Source: Marinosulfonomonas sp. (GTDB lineage: Bacteria; Pseudomonadota; Alphaproteobacteria; Rhodobacterales; Rhodobacteraceae). From it: a stretch of DNA of 53,725 nt. The position numbers and the translations under genes were made by a program. The stretch lies in contig JALSRG010000024.1 of assembly GCA_026984915.1 (NCBI GenBank), positions 1-53,725 of the forward strand, in the 5' to 3' direction. This document shows, piece after piece, positions 27,176 through 37,270 of the stretch; the first letter of the stretch is position 1, and each line of letters opens with the position of its first letter. Under the pieces are notes generated by a model. It was not told the DNA's origin. It saw nothing but the letters and a program-made list of their open reading frames with translations, and did not search any database.

Positions 27176-29335
27176 TCACCCGATCGTGCGTTCAAAACTT
27201 TCACGGTAGAGCGTGGTCAGTTCATCCAGTGGCGCCTCACTTTCACCAAACCGGATGCTGTCACCGGAAAAGCGTCCGATGGTTTCAAGGGACACCCCGG
27301 CATGACCGGCAGCAATCATCAGGGCTTCGGCCTGATCGAAATTGCAGGCAATCAGGTAACGCCCCTGATCCTCGCCAAAGAGCGTCGGGATGTCAGATAC
27401 GGCCAGTTGCAGCCCGACGTTGCCGGCTTCGGCCATTTCAAACGCGGCCAGGGCCAGCCCGCCGTCAGACAGGTCACTGCAGGCACGGATCATCTCGCGG
27501 TTGGCACGGATGAATTCGCCGTGCCGCCTCTCGGCCTGCAGATCGACAGGCGGTGCATCCCCTTCATGGCGATCAAAGACCTCGGCCAGCAGGGCGGATT
27601 GGCCCAGATGCCCCTGACTCTGGCCCAGCAACAGCAGCACGTGCCCTTCGCGGGCGGTTCCCGAAATGGCCGTGTCCAGGTCTCTGATCAGCCCGACCGC
27701 GCCGATGGTCGGTGTCGGCAGAATGGCATTGCCATCGGTTTCATTGTACAGGCTGACATTGCCGGATACGATCGGCATGTCCAGTGCCTCGACCGCGGCG
27801 CCAATGCCCTTTATCGCGCCGACAAACTGGCCCATGACCTCGGGTTTCTCCGGGTTGCCGAAATTGAGGTTATCTGTCGTTGCCAGTGGAACAGCGCCAA
27901 CGGCCGTCAGGTTCCGGTAGGCTTCCGCCACCGCCTGTTTGCCACCCTCATAGGGGTTGGCCGCAACATAACGGGGGGTCACATCCGAGGTGAACGCCAA
28001 CCCTTTGTTGGTTCCATGAACACGGACAATCCCGGCGCCCAGCCCCGGCACCTGCACCGTATCGGCCATGACCTGCATGTCATACTGCTCATAAACCCAT
28101 TGCTTGGCAGCGTAATTGGGGCTGCTGATCAATGCGTGCAGGGCCTCGATCGGGTCGATTTCGGGCACATCATCCAACGCGGCGGCAGGGGATGTTTCAA
28201 CCCAGGGCCGGTCGTATTCCGGCGCATTGCCCGACAGGGCCTTTAGCGGCAGATCGGCCATGACCTGATCGTTGTGCACGATCAGAAAGCGGTCCTCGTC
28301 GATGGTTTCACCGACAATGGCAAAATCCAGATCCCATTTGTCAAACACCGCCTTGGCTTCGGCCTCTTTTGCCGGATCCAGCACCATCAGCATGCGTTCC
28401 TGGGATTCCGACAGCATCATTTCATAGGCTGTCATGTTTTCCTCGCGCACCGGCACGCGATTGAGATCGAGCCGCACGCCCAGATTGCCCTTGTCCCCCA
28501 TCTCAACCGCCGAACAGGTCAGCCCCGCCGCCCCCATGTCCTGAATGGAGATCACGGCACCGGTGGCCATCAGTTCCAGCGTGGCCTCCATCAGGCGCTT
28601 TTCGGTGAAGGGATCGCCCACCTGAACGGTCGGGCGCTTTTCCTCTATGGTGTCGTCAAATTCGGCGGACGCCATGGTCGCCCCGCCAACCCCGTCTCGG
28701 CCGGTTTTGGCACCAAGGTAGACAACCGGCATGCCAACGCCGGAGGCAGCGGAGTAGAAAATCTTGTCGGTGTCGGCCAGACCGGCGGCAAAGGCATTGA
28801 CCAGGCAATTGCCGTTATAGGACGGGTGAAAGCGTACTTCGCCGCCCACGGTGGGCACACCGAAACAGTTGCCATAGCCGCCGACACCCTCGACCACCCC
28901 GTGGACCAGTTGGCGGGTTTTGGGGTGGGTGGGTTCGCCGAAGGACAGGGAATTCATCGCCGCAATCGGGCGGGCGCCCATGGTGAACACATCGCGCAGG
29001 ATACCGCCCACCCCGGTGGCCGCGCCCTGATAGGGTTCGATATAGCTGGGGTGGTTGTGGCTTTCCATCTTGAACACCACACATTGCCCGTCGCCAATAT
29101 CGACGATTCCGGCGTTTTCACCGGGGCCGCAAATGACCTGCGGTCCCGTCGTGGGCAAAGTGCGCAACCATTTCTTGGATGATTTATAGGAACAGTGCTC
29201 GTTCCACATGGCTGAGAATATGCCAAGCTCGGTAAAAGTTGGTGGTCGATTCAGCAGCCGCAGTATTTCGGCGTATTCTGCGGCGTTCAGCCCATGGCTT
29301 TCAATGAGTTCGTCGGTGATCCGAGGTTCTTGCAT
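27176..29335 (-). CDS. purL: phosphoribosylformylglycinamidine synthase subunit PurL
   Basis: PurL makes FGAM from FGAR, ATP and ammonia in purine synthesis. At 719 residues it is the small form, which needs separate PurS and PurQ (not in this window). ATG at 29335 ([15 protein letters not shown]) has GGGGA 5 bp upstream. Visible: [15 protein letters not shown] (about 44-58), [22 protein letters not shown] (about 90-110), [15 protein letters not shown] (about 265) and [13 protein letters not shown] (about 625). It heads the operon purL-bolA-orf46-orf125-grxD. Confidence 0.98.
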   Translation of the reverse strand: MQEPRITDELIESHGLNAAEYAEILRLLNRPPTFTELGIFSAMWNEHCSYKSSKKWLRTLPTTGPQVICGPGENAGIVDIGDGQCVVFKMESHNHPSYIEPYQGAATGVGGILRDVFTMGARPIAAMNSLSFGEPTHPKTRQLVHGVVEGVGGYGNCFGVPTVGGEVRFHPSYNGNCLVNAFAAGLADTDKIFYSAASGVGMPVVYLGAKTGRDGVGGATMASAEFDDTIEEKRPTVQVGDPFTEKRLMEATLELMATGAVISIQDMGAAGLTCSAVEMGDKGNLGVRLDLNRVPVREENMTAYEMMLSESQERMLMVLDPAKEAEAKAVFDKWDLDFAIVGETIDEDRFLIVHNDQVMADLPLKALSGNAPEYDRPWVETSPAAALDDVPEIDPIEALHALISSPNYAAKQWVYEQYDMQVMADTVQVPGLGAGIVRVHGTNKGLAFTSDVTPRYVAANPYEGGKQAVAEAYRNLTAVGAVPLATTDNLNFGNPEKPEVMGQFVGAIKGIGAAVEALDMPIVSGNVSLYNETDGNAILPTPTIGAVGLIRDLDTAISGTAREGHVLLLLGQSQGHLGQSALLAEVFDRHEGDAPPVDLQAERRHGEFIRANREMIRACSDLSDGGLALAAFEMAEAGNVGLQLAVSDIPTLFGEDQGRYLIACNFDQAEALMIAAGHAGVSLETIGRFSGDSIRFGESEAPLDELTTLYRESFERTIG

Positions 29336-29483
29336 GCATATCCCCAAAGGCAGCTGTTGGCGGCTTTTTAGGGCAAGCCGGGGCGCAGGGGAATGCGGTT
29401 TTCAAAAAATTTTGACGACCATGTCGAAATGCCGCCCCTTCATTCGTCTTCAATCCGTAACGGACAAGGAAAGAGGTCGAAAA

Positions 29484-29873
29484 ATGGTGCTTGAGATTAC
29501 CCCGATATACGCCGTGCTGCTGGCGGCTCTGATGTTGGTCCTCTGGATCAATGTGGCCAAAACCCGTGCCGCAAAAGGGATTTCAATCGGTGATGCCGGT
29601 GATGTCGCATTGCACGAGAAAATCCGCAGGCATGGCAATTTCATCGAATGGGTGCCGATCGTGCTGCTGATGATGCTGATGGCAGAATTGCGCGGGGTCG
29701 GGGGCGTGTGGCTGCATAGTGCCGGTGTTTTGCTGGTGGTATCGCGGGCGCTGCACCCGCTTGGCCTGAAGGCGGATGCCCCCAAACACCCGCTGCGCAT
29801 TGCCGGCAATACAGGGTCGTTATTCGCGTTGGTGATCTGCGCGGCGGGGATCGTTTATTCGTATCTTGGCTAA
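29484..29873 (+). CDS. MAPEG family membrane protein
   Basis: The 129-residue protein has four hydrophobic segments (about 6-22, 50-68, 75-92 and 108-127) and the MAPEG stretch EKIRRHGNFIEWVPIVLLMM. The family includes membrane glutathione transferases and YecN-like proteins. ATG at 29484 is chosen because AGAGGT precedes it. It is a single gene between divergent purL and the YCII gene. Confidence 0.88.
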   Translation: MVLEITPIYAVLLAALMLVLWINVAKTRAAKGISIGDAGDVALHEKIRRHGNFIEWVPIVLLMMLMAELRGVGGVWLHSAGVLLVVSRALHPLGLKADAPKHPLRIAGNTGSLFALVICAAGIVYSYLG

Positions 29874-29933
29874 AAGATTGCAAATTGACCTTAACGGGGG
29901 GACACTCCCACCACTAATAGTAAAGGAAACGCT

Positions 29934-30284
29934 ATGAAATATCTTGCTTTGATCTATTCCGCACAGGATGCCGGCCCGCAACCCAATACACCGGAATTCG
30001 GGCAGTTGATGGGTGGCTATCAAGCCGCTGGCAAGAAATACGCCGAAGATGGCGTGATGCTGGCAGGCGAGGCGCTGCAACCGGTGGAAACCGCCACCAG
30101 TATCCGCATCCGCGATGGCAAGGCGGAACTGATGGACGGCCCCTTTGCCGAAACAAAGGAGCAACTGGGCGGGTTTTACCTGTTTGAATGCGACACGCTG
30201 GATGATGCGATCAAATACGCCAAGATGATCCCGACGGCCGAATACGGCACGGTCGAGGTGCGCCCGATCATGTCCTTCGACTGA
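29934..30284 (+). CDS. YCII-related (DGPF) domain protein
   Basis: The 116-residue cytosolic protein is a single YCII/DGPF domain: MKYLALIYSA at the start, then the defining DGPFAETKEQLGGFYLFEC (about 68-86) and the end IEVRPI-like VEVRPIMSF. It lies 1 bp before an ECF42-type sigma factor gene. That pairing is a known hallmark of ECF42 loci, where the YCII protein is a target or partner. No anti-sigma gene is seen. Confidence 0.93.
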   Translation: MKYLALIYSAQDAGPQPNTPEFGQLMGGYQAAGKKYAEDGVMLAGEALQPVETATSIRIRDGKAELMDGPFAETKEQLGGFYLFECDTLDDAIKYAKMIPTAEYGTVEVRPIMSFD

Positions 30285-30285
30285 T

Positions 30286-31533
30286 ATGCGGTCCGCCCCC
30301 GATGCCGTGCATACGGCGATTGATTATACCCTGCGTCAGGACAGGGGGCGGCTGATTGCAGCGCTGACGGCGGCAATTGGCGATTTCGGGCTGGCCGAGG
30401 AATGCTTGCAGGACGCGATCGAGGTCGCTTTGGAAAAATGGCCCGACAGCGGCATTCCGAAATCGCGCCGTGGCTGGCTGTTGCAGGTGGCGCGGCGCAA
30501 GGCGCTGGACCGGTTCAGGCGGGCCAAGAACCTGAAGGAAAAATCCGCGCAAATCGCGGTGCTGGAACAGGCCGAGGCAGATGCCCCCGCCGATACCCAT
30601 GATATTCCCGACCACCGCTTGCGTCTGATTTTCACCTGCTGCCACCCCGCTCTGGATGAAAAGAGCCGCGTCGCCCTGACCCTGCGTACCCTTGGCGGGC
30701 TGACCACCGAGGAAATCGCCCACGCCTATCTGGATAAACCCGCAACCATGGGCCAGCGGCTGGCCCGTGCCCGCCGCAAGATCAGCAAGGCGGGGATACC
30801 GTTTGAAATACCGGATGGCGAGGCACTGGAAGAGCGGATCAATTCCGTCCTGTCAGTGATTTATCTGATCTTTAACGAAGGCTATGCCGCCAGCAGTGGC
30901 GCTGCCCCGATCCGCATTGATCTGTGCGAGGAGGCAATTTTCCTGGCCCGCCTGATGCTGCGGCTTTGCCCCGATGTGCCCGAGACCGCCGGATTGCTGG
31001 CGTTGATCCTGCTGACCCATGCAAGGCGAAAGGCGCGGTATCTGAACGGGGCCTATGTGCCGCTCGATCAACAGGACCGCAGGCTTTGGGATCGCAAGCG
31101 GATCACCGAAGCGCAGGCGATACTGGAAAAGGCAATGAAACGGGGGCAGGTCGGGGCCTGTCAGTTGCAGGCGGCCATTGCGGCGTTGCACTGTGAGACA
31201 AAGCACACCGAGGACACCGACTGGCCCCAGATCGTGGCACTTTACCGCTTGATGGAACAGATTGCGCCCAACGACATCGTGCGCCTCAATATGGCGGTGG
31301 CGGTCTCTTATGCACAGGGGGCAGAGCCGGCGCTGGAGCTGCTGGAACCAATTGCTGAAAGCCTGAAGAATTATCAACCTTACTTTGCGGCAAAAGCAGA
31401 TATCCTGCGCCGTGCGGGGCGCGACCAGGAGGCCATTCAGGCCTATGGATATGCGTTGGATTTAACGGCTGCCGATGGCGACAAGGCCTTTCTGAAACAG
31501 CGGCTCGAACAAATGGCACAAAAGGACACATGA
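30286..31533 (+). CDS. ECF42-type sigma factor with C-terminal extension
   Basis: The 415-residue protein has sigma region 2 (about 20-80: GDFGLAEECLQDAIEVALEKWP...RRGWLLQVARRKALD), region 4 (about 115-170: RVALTLRTLGGLTTEEIAHAYLDKPATMGQRLARARRKI), and then a 240-residue helical TPR-like extension (LFNEGYAAS-type IFNEGYAAS near 196). This extension, which is thought to control the sigma factor in place of an anti-sigma factor, defines ECF42 together with the adjacent YCII gene. The start ATG is one base after the YCII stop. Confidence 0.94.
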   Translation: MRSAPDAVHTAIDYTLRQDRGRLIAALTAAIGDFGLAEECLQDAIEVALEKWPDSGIPKSRRGWLLQVARRKALDRFRRAKNLKEKSAQIAVLEQAEADAPADTHDIPDHRLRLIFTCCHPALDEKSRVALTLRTLGGLTTEEIAHAYLDKPATMGQRLARARRKISKAGIPFEIPDGEALEERINSVLSVIYLIFNEGYAASSGAAPIRIDLCEEAIFLARLMLRLCPDVPETAGLLALILLTHARRKARYLNGAYVPLDQQDRRLWDRKRITEAQAILEKAMKRGQVGACQLQAAIAALHCETKHTEDTDWPQIVALYRLMEQIAPNDIVRLNMAVAVSYAQGAEPALELLEPIAESLKNYQPYFAAKADILRRAGRDQEAIQAYGYALDLTAADGDKAFLKQRLEQMAQKDT

Positions 31534-31593
31534 TTTTCTGGCGCATATGCCGTAGCCTGTGCCGCATTGATTTAACCAACATTGGGGGGCGCA

Positions 31594-32451
31594 ATGCTCA
31601 GAAGACATCTCTTGAAAATGGCCCTGTCTGCGGCTGCCATCGTAAATTTCCTTCCAGTTCTGCAACTTTCCGCCGAAGAGCTTTGGAAAACCCTGCCTTT
31701 TCCGACCAGTTACCCGGAACCGGCCGGTTCGGGCTATTCCAAAGTGAACGGCGCGCGGATTTTTCACGCCGAATGGGGCGAGGGAGATCCGGTCATTCTG
31801 CTGCACGGCGGCCTTGGCAGTATCGAGGCCTGGGCAAACCAGATTCCGGCCATTGCCGGCAACCACCGGGTCATCGCGATCGATTCCCGCGGGCACGGGC
31901 GCAGCACGCGGGATGCACAGCCTTATTCTTATGCACTGATGGCTGGGGATGTCATGGGGGTGATGGATGATCTGGGCATCGACAAAGCTGCCTTTGTCGG
32001 CTGGAGTGACGGTGGAATTATCGCACTGGAAATGGCGATCAATCATCCGGAAAGGATCACAAAGGCACTTGTGATCGGTACCAACTATAACTTGTCCGGC
32101 ATTGATCCTTCGATTGAAACCAACGAAACTTTTGGCGCCTATGTCGCCGCTGCTGCAAATCTGTATGCAAAAAATTCGCCAACCCCGAAAGATTTTGACA
32201 CGTTTGTCGGGGAAATCACAGGTATGTGGGGCACTCAGCCCAATTATACCGACGAACAATTGGAATCGATCAAGGCCCCCTTTACGGTTTTGCAGGCGCT
32301 GGAGGATGAGGCGATTATCGACGAACACGCGGAAAAGATGGCGTCCCTTATTCCCAATGCAAAATATATCCCGCTCGAAGGGGTCAGCCATTTTGCCATG
32401 TGGCAGGACCCGGCGCGGTTGAACGCGCTGATACAGGATTTTCTCGAGTAA
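31594..32451 (+). CDS. exported alpha/beta hydrolase
   Basis: The 285-residue hydrolase starts at ATG 31594 with a GGGGGGC ribosome site. A signal peptide is likely (MLRRHLLKMALSAAAIVNFL...). The fold shows the oxyanion motif LLHGGLGS (about 67-74), the nucleophile elbow GWSDGG (about 131-136) and the catalytic His in GVSHFAMW near 268. The acid is probably in LEDEAIIDEHA (about 236-246). The substrate is unknown. A TTAACC motif lies 22 bp upstream, of doubtful meaning. Confidence 0.88.
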   Translation: MLRRHLLKMALSAAAIVNFLPVLQLSAEELWKTLPFPTSYPEPAGSGYSKVNGARIFHAEWGEGDPVILLHGGLGSIEAWANQIPAIAGNHRVIAIDSRGHGRSTRDAQPYSYALMAGDVMGVMDDLGIDKAAFVGWSDGGIIALEMAINHPERITKALVIGTNYNLSGIDPSIETNETFGAYVAAAANLYAKNSPTPKDFDTFVGEITGMWGTQPNYTDEQLESIKAPFTVLQALEDEAIIDEHAEKMASLIPNAKYIPLEGVSHFAMWQDPARLNALIQDFLE

Positions 32452-32474
32452 GCGTCGGGTGACAGAAAAAAAGA

Positions 32475-32495
32475 GGCCGAGCACGAAGCTCGGCC
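32475..32495 (-). terminator. rho-independent terminator, minus strand
   Basis: A perfect 8-bp stem GGCCGAGC/GCTCGGCC with a 5-nt loop is followed, on the minus strand, by TCTTTTTTTC. It ends transcription of the LysR gene at 32617, about 120 bp beyond its stop. On the plus strand no T-run follows. Confidence 0.85.
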
Positions 32496-32616
32496 AAAGT
32501 CCAACAGGGAGGTATAAAGGCAATCTGATCGCCTTCATGACTTTCATTTAGGGATGGCCATTTAACCATTCAAGGGAAAAATTGCCGCATAGCAGCAAAT
32601 CCGCTATGCATTCACG

Positions 32617-33525
32617 TCATACCGCCGGTGTTGATTCACGGAGTTTTTTCCGATGCGCCATGATCTCATCTGTTACAAAATCCCGGAACACCTTGATTCT
32701 GCGGGAATTTCTTAATTCTTCAGGATAAGCGAGGAAGACCGGAACCTCACGCGATTCAAGATCAGGCAACACACGCACAAGATTAGGAAAGTCTTCAGTG
32801 AGGTAATCGGGCAACACTCCGATCCCCAATCCGTTGCGCACGCCCTGTAATACGCCGAAATAATTGTTCACGGTCAGAAGGGAATGCACATCATGTGTTA
32901 AGAGGCTTTGCACAAACATCGCGCCGGCACTGACCTGTTGGGTGTTTATACTCTGACAGATCAGCCGGTGTCTGGATAGATCTTCCACCGTTTCAGGGGC
33001 CGGATTGGATTTCAGATAGTCACAAGTTGCATAAAGCCGCATTTTAACGCCCATCAGCCGCTTGCGGACCAGATCGGCTTGGGAAGGTTCTTTCATGCGG
33101 ATGGCAACGTCGGCTTCTCGCATGGGCAAATCCAGAACACGTTCTTCCAGCATCAGGTCGATTTTCAGTTCCGGGTATTTTTTGTAAAGTTGCGGAAGCC
33201 GTGGCGCCAGCCAAAGCGTGCCAAATCCGATTGTGGTGGTCACGCGCAACTGGCCGAAAACTTCTTCCTTGCTGTCACGGATGCGGGCGACGGCGGCGTC
33301 AAGCCGGTGGTTCATGGCGCTTGTCGCCTCAAACAGGAACTCGCCCTGTTCGGTCAGAATCAGGCCACGCGCGTGCCGATGAAACAAGGTGGCGTTCAGG
33401 CTCTCTTCCAGCGACCGAATCTGCCGGCTGACAGCGGATTGTGACAAGTGCAGGGTTTCTCCCGCATGGGTCAGGCTACCTGCATCGGCGACCGCGTGAA
33501 ATATTCTTAGTTTATCCCAATCCAT
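32617..33525 (-). CDS. LysR family transcription regulator
   Basis: The 302-residue regulator starts at ATG 33525 (MDWDKLRIFHAVADAGSLTHA) with GGGA in front. The N-terminal helix-turn-helix covers about 3-60 (AGETLHLSQSAVSRQIRSLEE), and the effector domain about 90-290. It diverges from the indolepyruvate oxidoreductase gene with 175 bp between them; a perfect 21-bp palindrome lies there but nearer the oxidoreductase. Whether it controls that gene is open. Confidence 0.92.
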   Translation of the reverse strand: MDWDKLRIFHAVADAGSLTHAGETLHLSQSAVSRQIRSLEESLNATLFHRHARGLILTEQGEFLFEATSAMNHRLDAAVARIRDSKEEVFGQLRVTTTIGFGTLWLAPRLPQLYKKYPELKIDLMLEERVLDLPMREADVAIRMKEPSQADLVRKRLMGVKMRLYATCDYLKSNPAPETVEDLSRHRLICQSINTQQVSAGAMFVQSLLTHDVHSLLTVNNYFGVLQGVRNGLGIGVLPDYLTEDFPNLVRVLPDLESREVPVFLAYPEELRNSRRIKVFRDFVTDEIMAHRKKLRESTPAV

Positions 33526-33623
33526 TTTTTCCCAACTGTTCAACTGAACCCATACGACTGTCACAGAATTACGCGATTCCCCTTATCATATGCAAATGCT
33601 TACCTCACAAAGATTTTTCTTGG

Positions 33624-33644
33624 TAGGTCAGAGATAATGACCTA
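33624..33644. promoter_or_regulatory. palindromic operator before the indolepyruvate oxidoreductase gene
   Basis: TAGGTCA-N7-TGACCTA is a perfect 7-bp inverted repeat ending 56 bp before the start codon. It has no T-run, so an operator is more likely than a terminator. Confidence 0.6.
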
Positions 33645-33700
33645 GTATCAGGGGGTGAAATGCAATGGGCCTGTGCAAGACTCGAATTGAGGAGCATGCA

Positions 33701-36700
33701 ATGAAACTGGCTGATGTTAGCCTGAATGATCGCTTTGACCTGACAAAATCACCGGTATTGCTGAACGGCACGCAGGCGCTGGTTCGGCTGGTCCTGATGC
33801 AGCGGGCGCGCGATGTGGCCGCAGGGCTGAACACGGCCGGTTATGTTACCGGATACCGCGGCTCGCCGCTTGGGGCGGTCGATTTGCAGATGGCGCGCGC
33901 AAAAAAGGAATTGGAAGCGGCGCAGATCATCTTTCAACCTGGTCTGAATGAAGATCTGGCCGCAACGGCGATTTGGGGAACCCAGCAGGCCGAACTGCGG
34001 GGCGAGGGCAAATATGATGGTGTATTTGCCTTGTGGTATGGCAAGGGGCCGGGGGTGGACCGCTCCGGGGACGTAATGCGCCATGCCAACATGGCCGGCA
34101 CAAGCCCGCATGGCGGCGTGCTGATGGCCATGGGGGATGACCATACAGGCGAAAGCTCAACCACCCTGCATCAGTCCGATTGGGCCATGGTGGATGCCTA
34201 TATGCCGATCGTCAGTCCGGCCGGGGTGCAGGAAATACTGGATTATGGGCTGTACGGTTGGGCGCTTTCGCGATTTGCCGGGGTTTGGGTCGGGCTCAAG
34301 ACGATGAAAGACACGGTCGAGGCCACGGCCATCGTGGATGGCCGACCGGACCGCATGCAGTTCTTCAGCCCCTCCTTTGACATGCCTTCGGGCGGTCTGA
34401 ACATCCGCCTGCTCGATACACCGGTGATGCAGGAAGCACGGATGATTGACTACAAGAGGGTCGCGGCGGAAGCCTTTGCAAAGGCAAATAAAATAGATAG
34501 GCGTGTCTGGGGAAAACCGGGTGCGAAAATTGGTTTTACTGCCGCCGGCAAGAACTGGCTCGATCTCGTGCATGCGCTGGAGTTGCTGGGGCTGGACGGG
34601 GCCGAGGCCGAACGTCTTGGCCTGACAACCTACAAGATCGGGCAGACCTGGCCGCTGGATATGGAAAGCTTTCGCGAATGGGCCGAAGGGCTCGATCTGA
34701 TCGTTGTGGTTGAGGAAAAGCGCAAGCTGATCGAGGTGCAGGCAAAAGAAGCCATTTTCGATGACCGGCGCGGGCGGCGTATCTATGGCTGGCGCAATGA
34801 CCGCGGGGAAGAGCTTTTCCCGACCCGTTTCGCGCTGGATCCGATCATGATTGCGGAAAAGATAGGCGGCATTCTCATTGCAGAAGGACGCGGCACGGAT
34901 CGCATCAAGGAAGGCCTGCAAGCATTGGAAAATGCCAGAAAATCTGACAACGCAAAGGAAATCGCCTCGCGCTTGCCATATTTCTGTTCCGGCTGCCCGC
35001 ACAACACGTCGACCAAAGTGCCCGAGGGCAGCCGCGCCTATGCCGGGATCGGCTGTCATTATATGGTGCAATGGATGGATCGCAGCACCATCGGCTTTAC
35101 CCAGATGGGGGGAGAAGGCGCCAACTGGGTGGGCGAGGCCCCGTTTTCCAAACGTGATCATGTGTTTCAGAACCTGGGTGATGGCACCTATAATCATTCA
35201 GGTGTTCAGGCGATCCGCGCGGCGCTTGCCGCTGGCACGACCATTACCTATAAAATCCTGTATAACGATGCGGTGGCGATGACCGGCGGCCAGGAAAACG
35301 AAGGCGGTTTGAGCGCCCCGCGCATTGCCCGCGAAATTCTGGCCATGGGTGTTCGGCATGTGGCCGTCGTCTATGATGAAAAAGAAGAGATTGATTTTGC
35401 CGAATTTCCGAAAGCTATTGAAAAATACCCACGCGAAAAACTTGATGAGGTCCAGAGAAAATATAGTAAATACAGTGGTGTATCGGCCATAATTTACGTG
35501 CAAACCTGCGCGGCGGAAAAGCGGCGGCGGCGGAAACGCGGGCTTTTCCCGGACCCCGATGAGCGGGTGTTCATCAATACGGATGTGTGTGAAGGCTGTG
35601 GAGACTGCGGCGTGCAATCCAACTGCGTTTCTATCGTCCCGGTAGAGACCGAACTGGGGCGCAAGCGGGCGATCGACCAGTCGTCCTGCAACAAGGATTT
35701 CAGTTGTGTGAACGGGTTTTGCCCCAGCTTCATCACCCTGAAAGGCGCGCGTATCCGCAAGGAAGCCACGACGGAAATCGAGCTTCCGGATCTGCCCGCA
35801 CCGGAACTGCCCGCGATCAACGGGACCTACAATGTGGTCATTACCGGCGTCGGTGGCACCGGTGTTGTCACTATTGGCGCGATCATGGCAATGGCGGCGC
35901 GCCTGGATAACAAGGGGGCAGGAATGATGGAAATGGCCGGTCTGGCGCAAAAAGGCGGGGCTGTACATATCCATTGCCGGCTGGCCAACAGCCCGGATGA
36001 CATCAGCGCAATCCGGGTGGCGACCGGCGAAGCTGACGCTGTGATCGGCGGTGATCTGGTCACGACGGCAGGCGCGAAAACCATCGGGCTGATGAAACAG
36101 GGGCGCACCGGTGCTGTGGTCAACAGCCATCAGATCATCACGGGGGATTTCACCCGAAACACGGAGTTTTCGCTTCCGGTTGAAAGGCTGGAGTTGCAGC
36201 TTGAGGCGCGGCTGAAGGAGCGTTTGCATCTCTTTGATGCCTCGGAACTGGCGCGTGCGCTGCTGGGGGACAGCATCTTTTCAAACATGATGATGCTGGG
36301 GGCCGCATGGCAAATGGGGCTGGTGCCGCTCAGCCATGATGCGCTTTTGCGGGCGATCGAGTTGAACGGCACGGCCGTCGGGCAGAACAAGCGTGCCTTT
36401 GATCTGGGCCGTTGGGCTGTTTTGCACCCCGATGAGGCGCACCGCGCTGCGGCCCCTACCGCCGAGCAAAAGCCCCTGACCCTTGAGGAAAAAATTGCAT
36501 ATCGGGCTGATCAGCTGGTGGCCTATCAGTCGAAAAGGCTGAAGAAACGCTATCTCAGGCTGCTGGAGCAGATTGACGATCCGCAACTGAAAGAAGCGGT
36601 TGCCAAAGGCTATCACAAGCTTCTTGCCTATAAAGACGAATACGAAGTTGCGCGGCTGTTACTGAAGAGCGAAGCCCGGGCAAGGGCAGAATTTGACGGT

Positions 36701-37117
36701 GATTTCAGCATGCATTTCCACATGGCGCCGCCGTTGCTGGCCCGCAAGGGCGCAGATGGGCGCCCGGTCAAGAAAACCTTTGGCCCCTGGATGATGCGGG
36801 TTTTCCGCCTCTTGGCAAGGCTGAAAGGGGTGCGCGGAACGCCGCTGGATGTTTTCGGCTACGGAGCAGAGCGCAAAATGGAACGGGCGCTGATCCGGCA
36901 GTATGAAGCCGACATGAAAATGGTCTTGCCGAACCTGAAGCCGGAAACGCTGGAAATTGCAATTGAACTTGCTGAGTTGCCGCTGCAGATTCGCGGATTT
37001 GGTCCGGTCAAGCAGGCCAACCAACTGAAAGCCGCGAAAAAGCGTGAGCGGCTCTTGGCGGCTTTCAAATCCGGCGGCAAGACTGATGGTACAATTGCGC
37101 TGCAGGCGGCCGAATAG
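33701..37117 (+). CDS. indolepyruvate ferredoxin oxidoreductase, fused subunits
   Basis: The 1138-residue enzyme joins the subunits of 2-oxoacid:ferredoxin oxidoreductase in one chain; it decarboxylates aryl-pyruvates from aromatic amino acids to aryl-acetyl-CoA and passes electrons to ferredoxin. ATG at 33701 has GAGGAG 6 bp upstream. In order: pyrimidine domain (GYRGSPLGAVDLQM, about 45-58), thiamine-binding domain (GIGCHYMVQWMD...GEGANWVG and NDAVAMTGGQENEGGLS, about 447-540), a cysteine cluster C-x2-C-x2-C-x5-C (about 630), and the gamma domain beginning VVITGVGGTGVVTIG (about 710). The C-terminal 170 residues are the extra segment of the bacterial fused form. Confidence 0.94.
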   Translation: MKLADVSLNDRFDLTKSPVLLNGTQALVRLVLMQRARDVAAGLNTAGYVTGYRGSPLGAVDLQMARAKKELEAAQIIFQPGLNEDLAATAIWGTQQAELRGEGKYDGVFALWYGKGPGVDRSGDVMRHANMAGTSPHGGVLMAMGDDHTGESSTTLHQSDWAMVDAYMPIVSPAGVQEILDYGLYGWALSRFAGVWVGLKTMKDTVEATAIVDGRPDRMQFFSPSFDMPSGGLNIRLLDTPVMQEARMIDYKRVAAEAFAKANKIDRRVWGKPGAKIGFTAAGKNWLDLVHALELLGLDGAEAERLGLTTYKIGQTWPLDMESFREWAEGLDLIVVVEEKRKLIEVQAKEAIFDDRRGRRIYGWRNDRGEELFPTRFALDPIMIAEKIGGILIAEGRGTDRIKEGLQALENARKSDNAKEIASRLPYFCSGCPHNTSTKVPEGSRAYAGIGCHYMVQWMDRSTIGFTQMGGEGANWVGEAPFSKRDHVFQNLGDGTYNHSGVQAIRAALAAGTTITYKILYNDAVAMTGGQENEGGLSAPRIAREILAMGVRHVAVVYDEKEEIDFAEFPKAIEKYPREKLDEVQRKYSKYSGVSAIIYVQTCAAEKRRRRKRGLFPDPDERVFINTDVCEGCGDCGVQSNCVSIVPVETELGRKRAIDQSSCNKDFSCVNGFCPSFITLKGARIRKEATTEIELPDLPAPELPAINGTYNVVITGVGGTGVVTIGAIMAMAARLDNKGAGMMEMAGLAQKGGAVHIHCRLANSPDDISAIRVATGEADAVIGGDLVTTAGAKTIGLMKQGRTGAVVNSHQIITGDFTRNTEFSLPVERLELQLEARLKERLHLFDASELARALLGDSIFSNMMMLGAAWQMGLVPLSHDALLRAIELNGTAVGQNKRAFDLGRWAVLHPDEAHRAAAPTAEQKPLTLEEKIAYRADQLVAYQSKRLKKRYLRLLEQIDDPQLKEAVAKGYHKLLAYKDEYEVARLLLKSEARARAEFDGDFSMHFHMAPPLLARKGADGRPVKKTFGPWMMRVFRLLARLKGVRGTPLDVFGYGAERKMERALIRQYEADMKMVLPNLKPETLEIAIELAELPLQIRGFGPVKQANQLKAAKKRERLLAAFKSGGKTDGTIALQAAE

Positions 37118-37270
37118 CCCAACCTGCGGAAAATGCCTGCTCACCTGCTCATCGGAAAATCATTCCATGGCGGGTATGGATTTTTCATGTAAAGCCACGT
37201 ATGTGCAAATGTGACGGCCGGGCCAGCACCGGCCAGCACCGGCAATGGCATTTTTGGAAGGCGCAGAAAA

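Noticed and set aside
26849-28246. 465-residue plus-strand open frame
   Set aside because: It is antisense to bolA and purL, with low-complexity Gly/His/Gln-rich translation and no family pattern.
31462-32547. 361-residue minus-strand open frame
   Set aside because: It is antisense to the alpha/beta hydrolase gene and runs through a strong minus-strand terminator (32475-32495).
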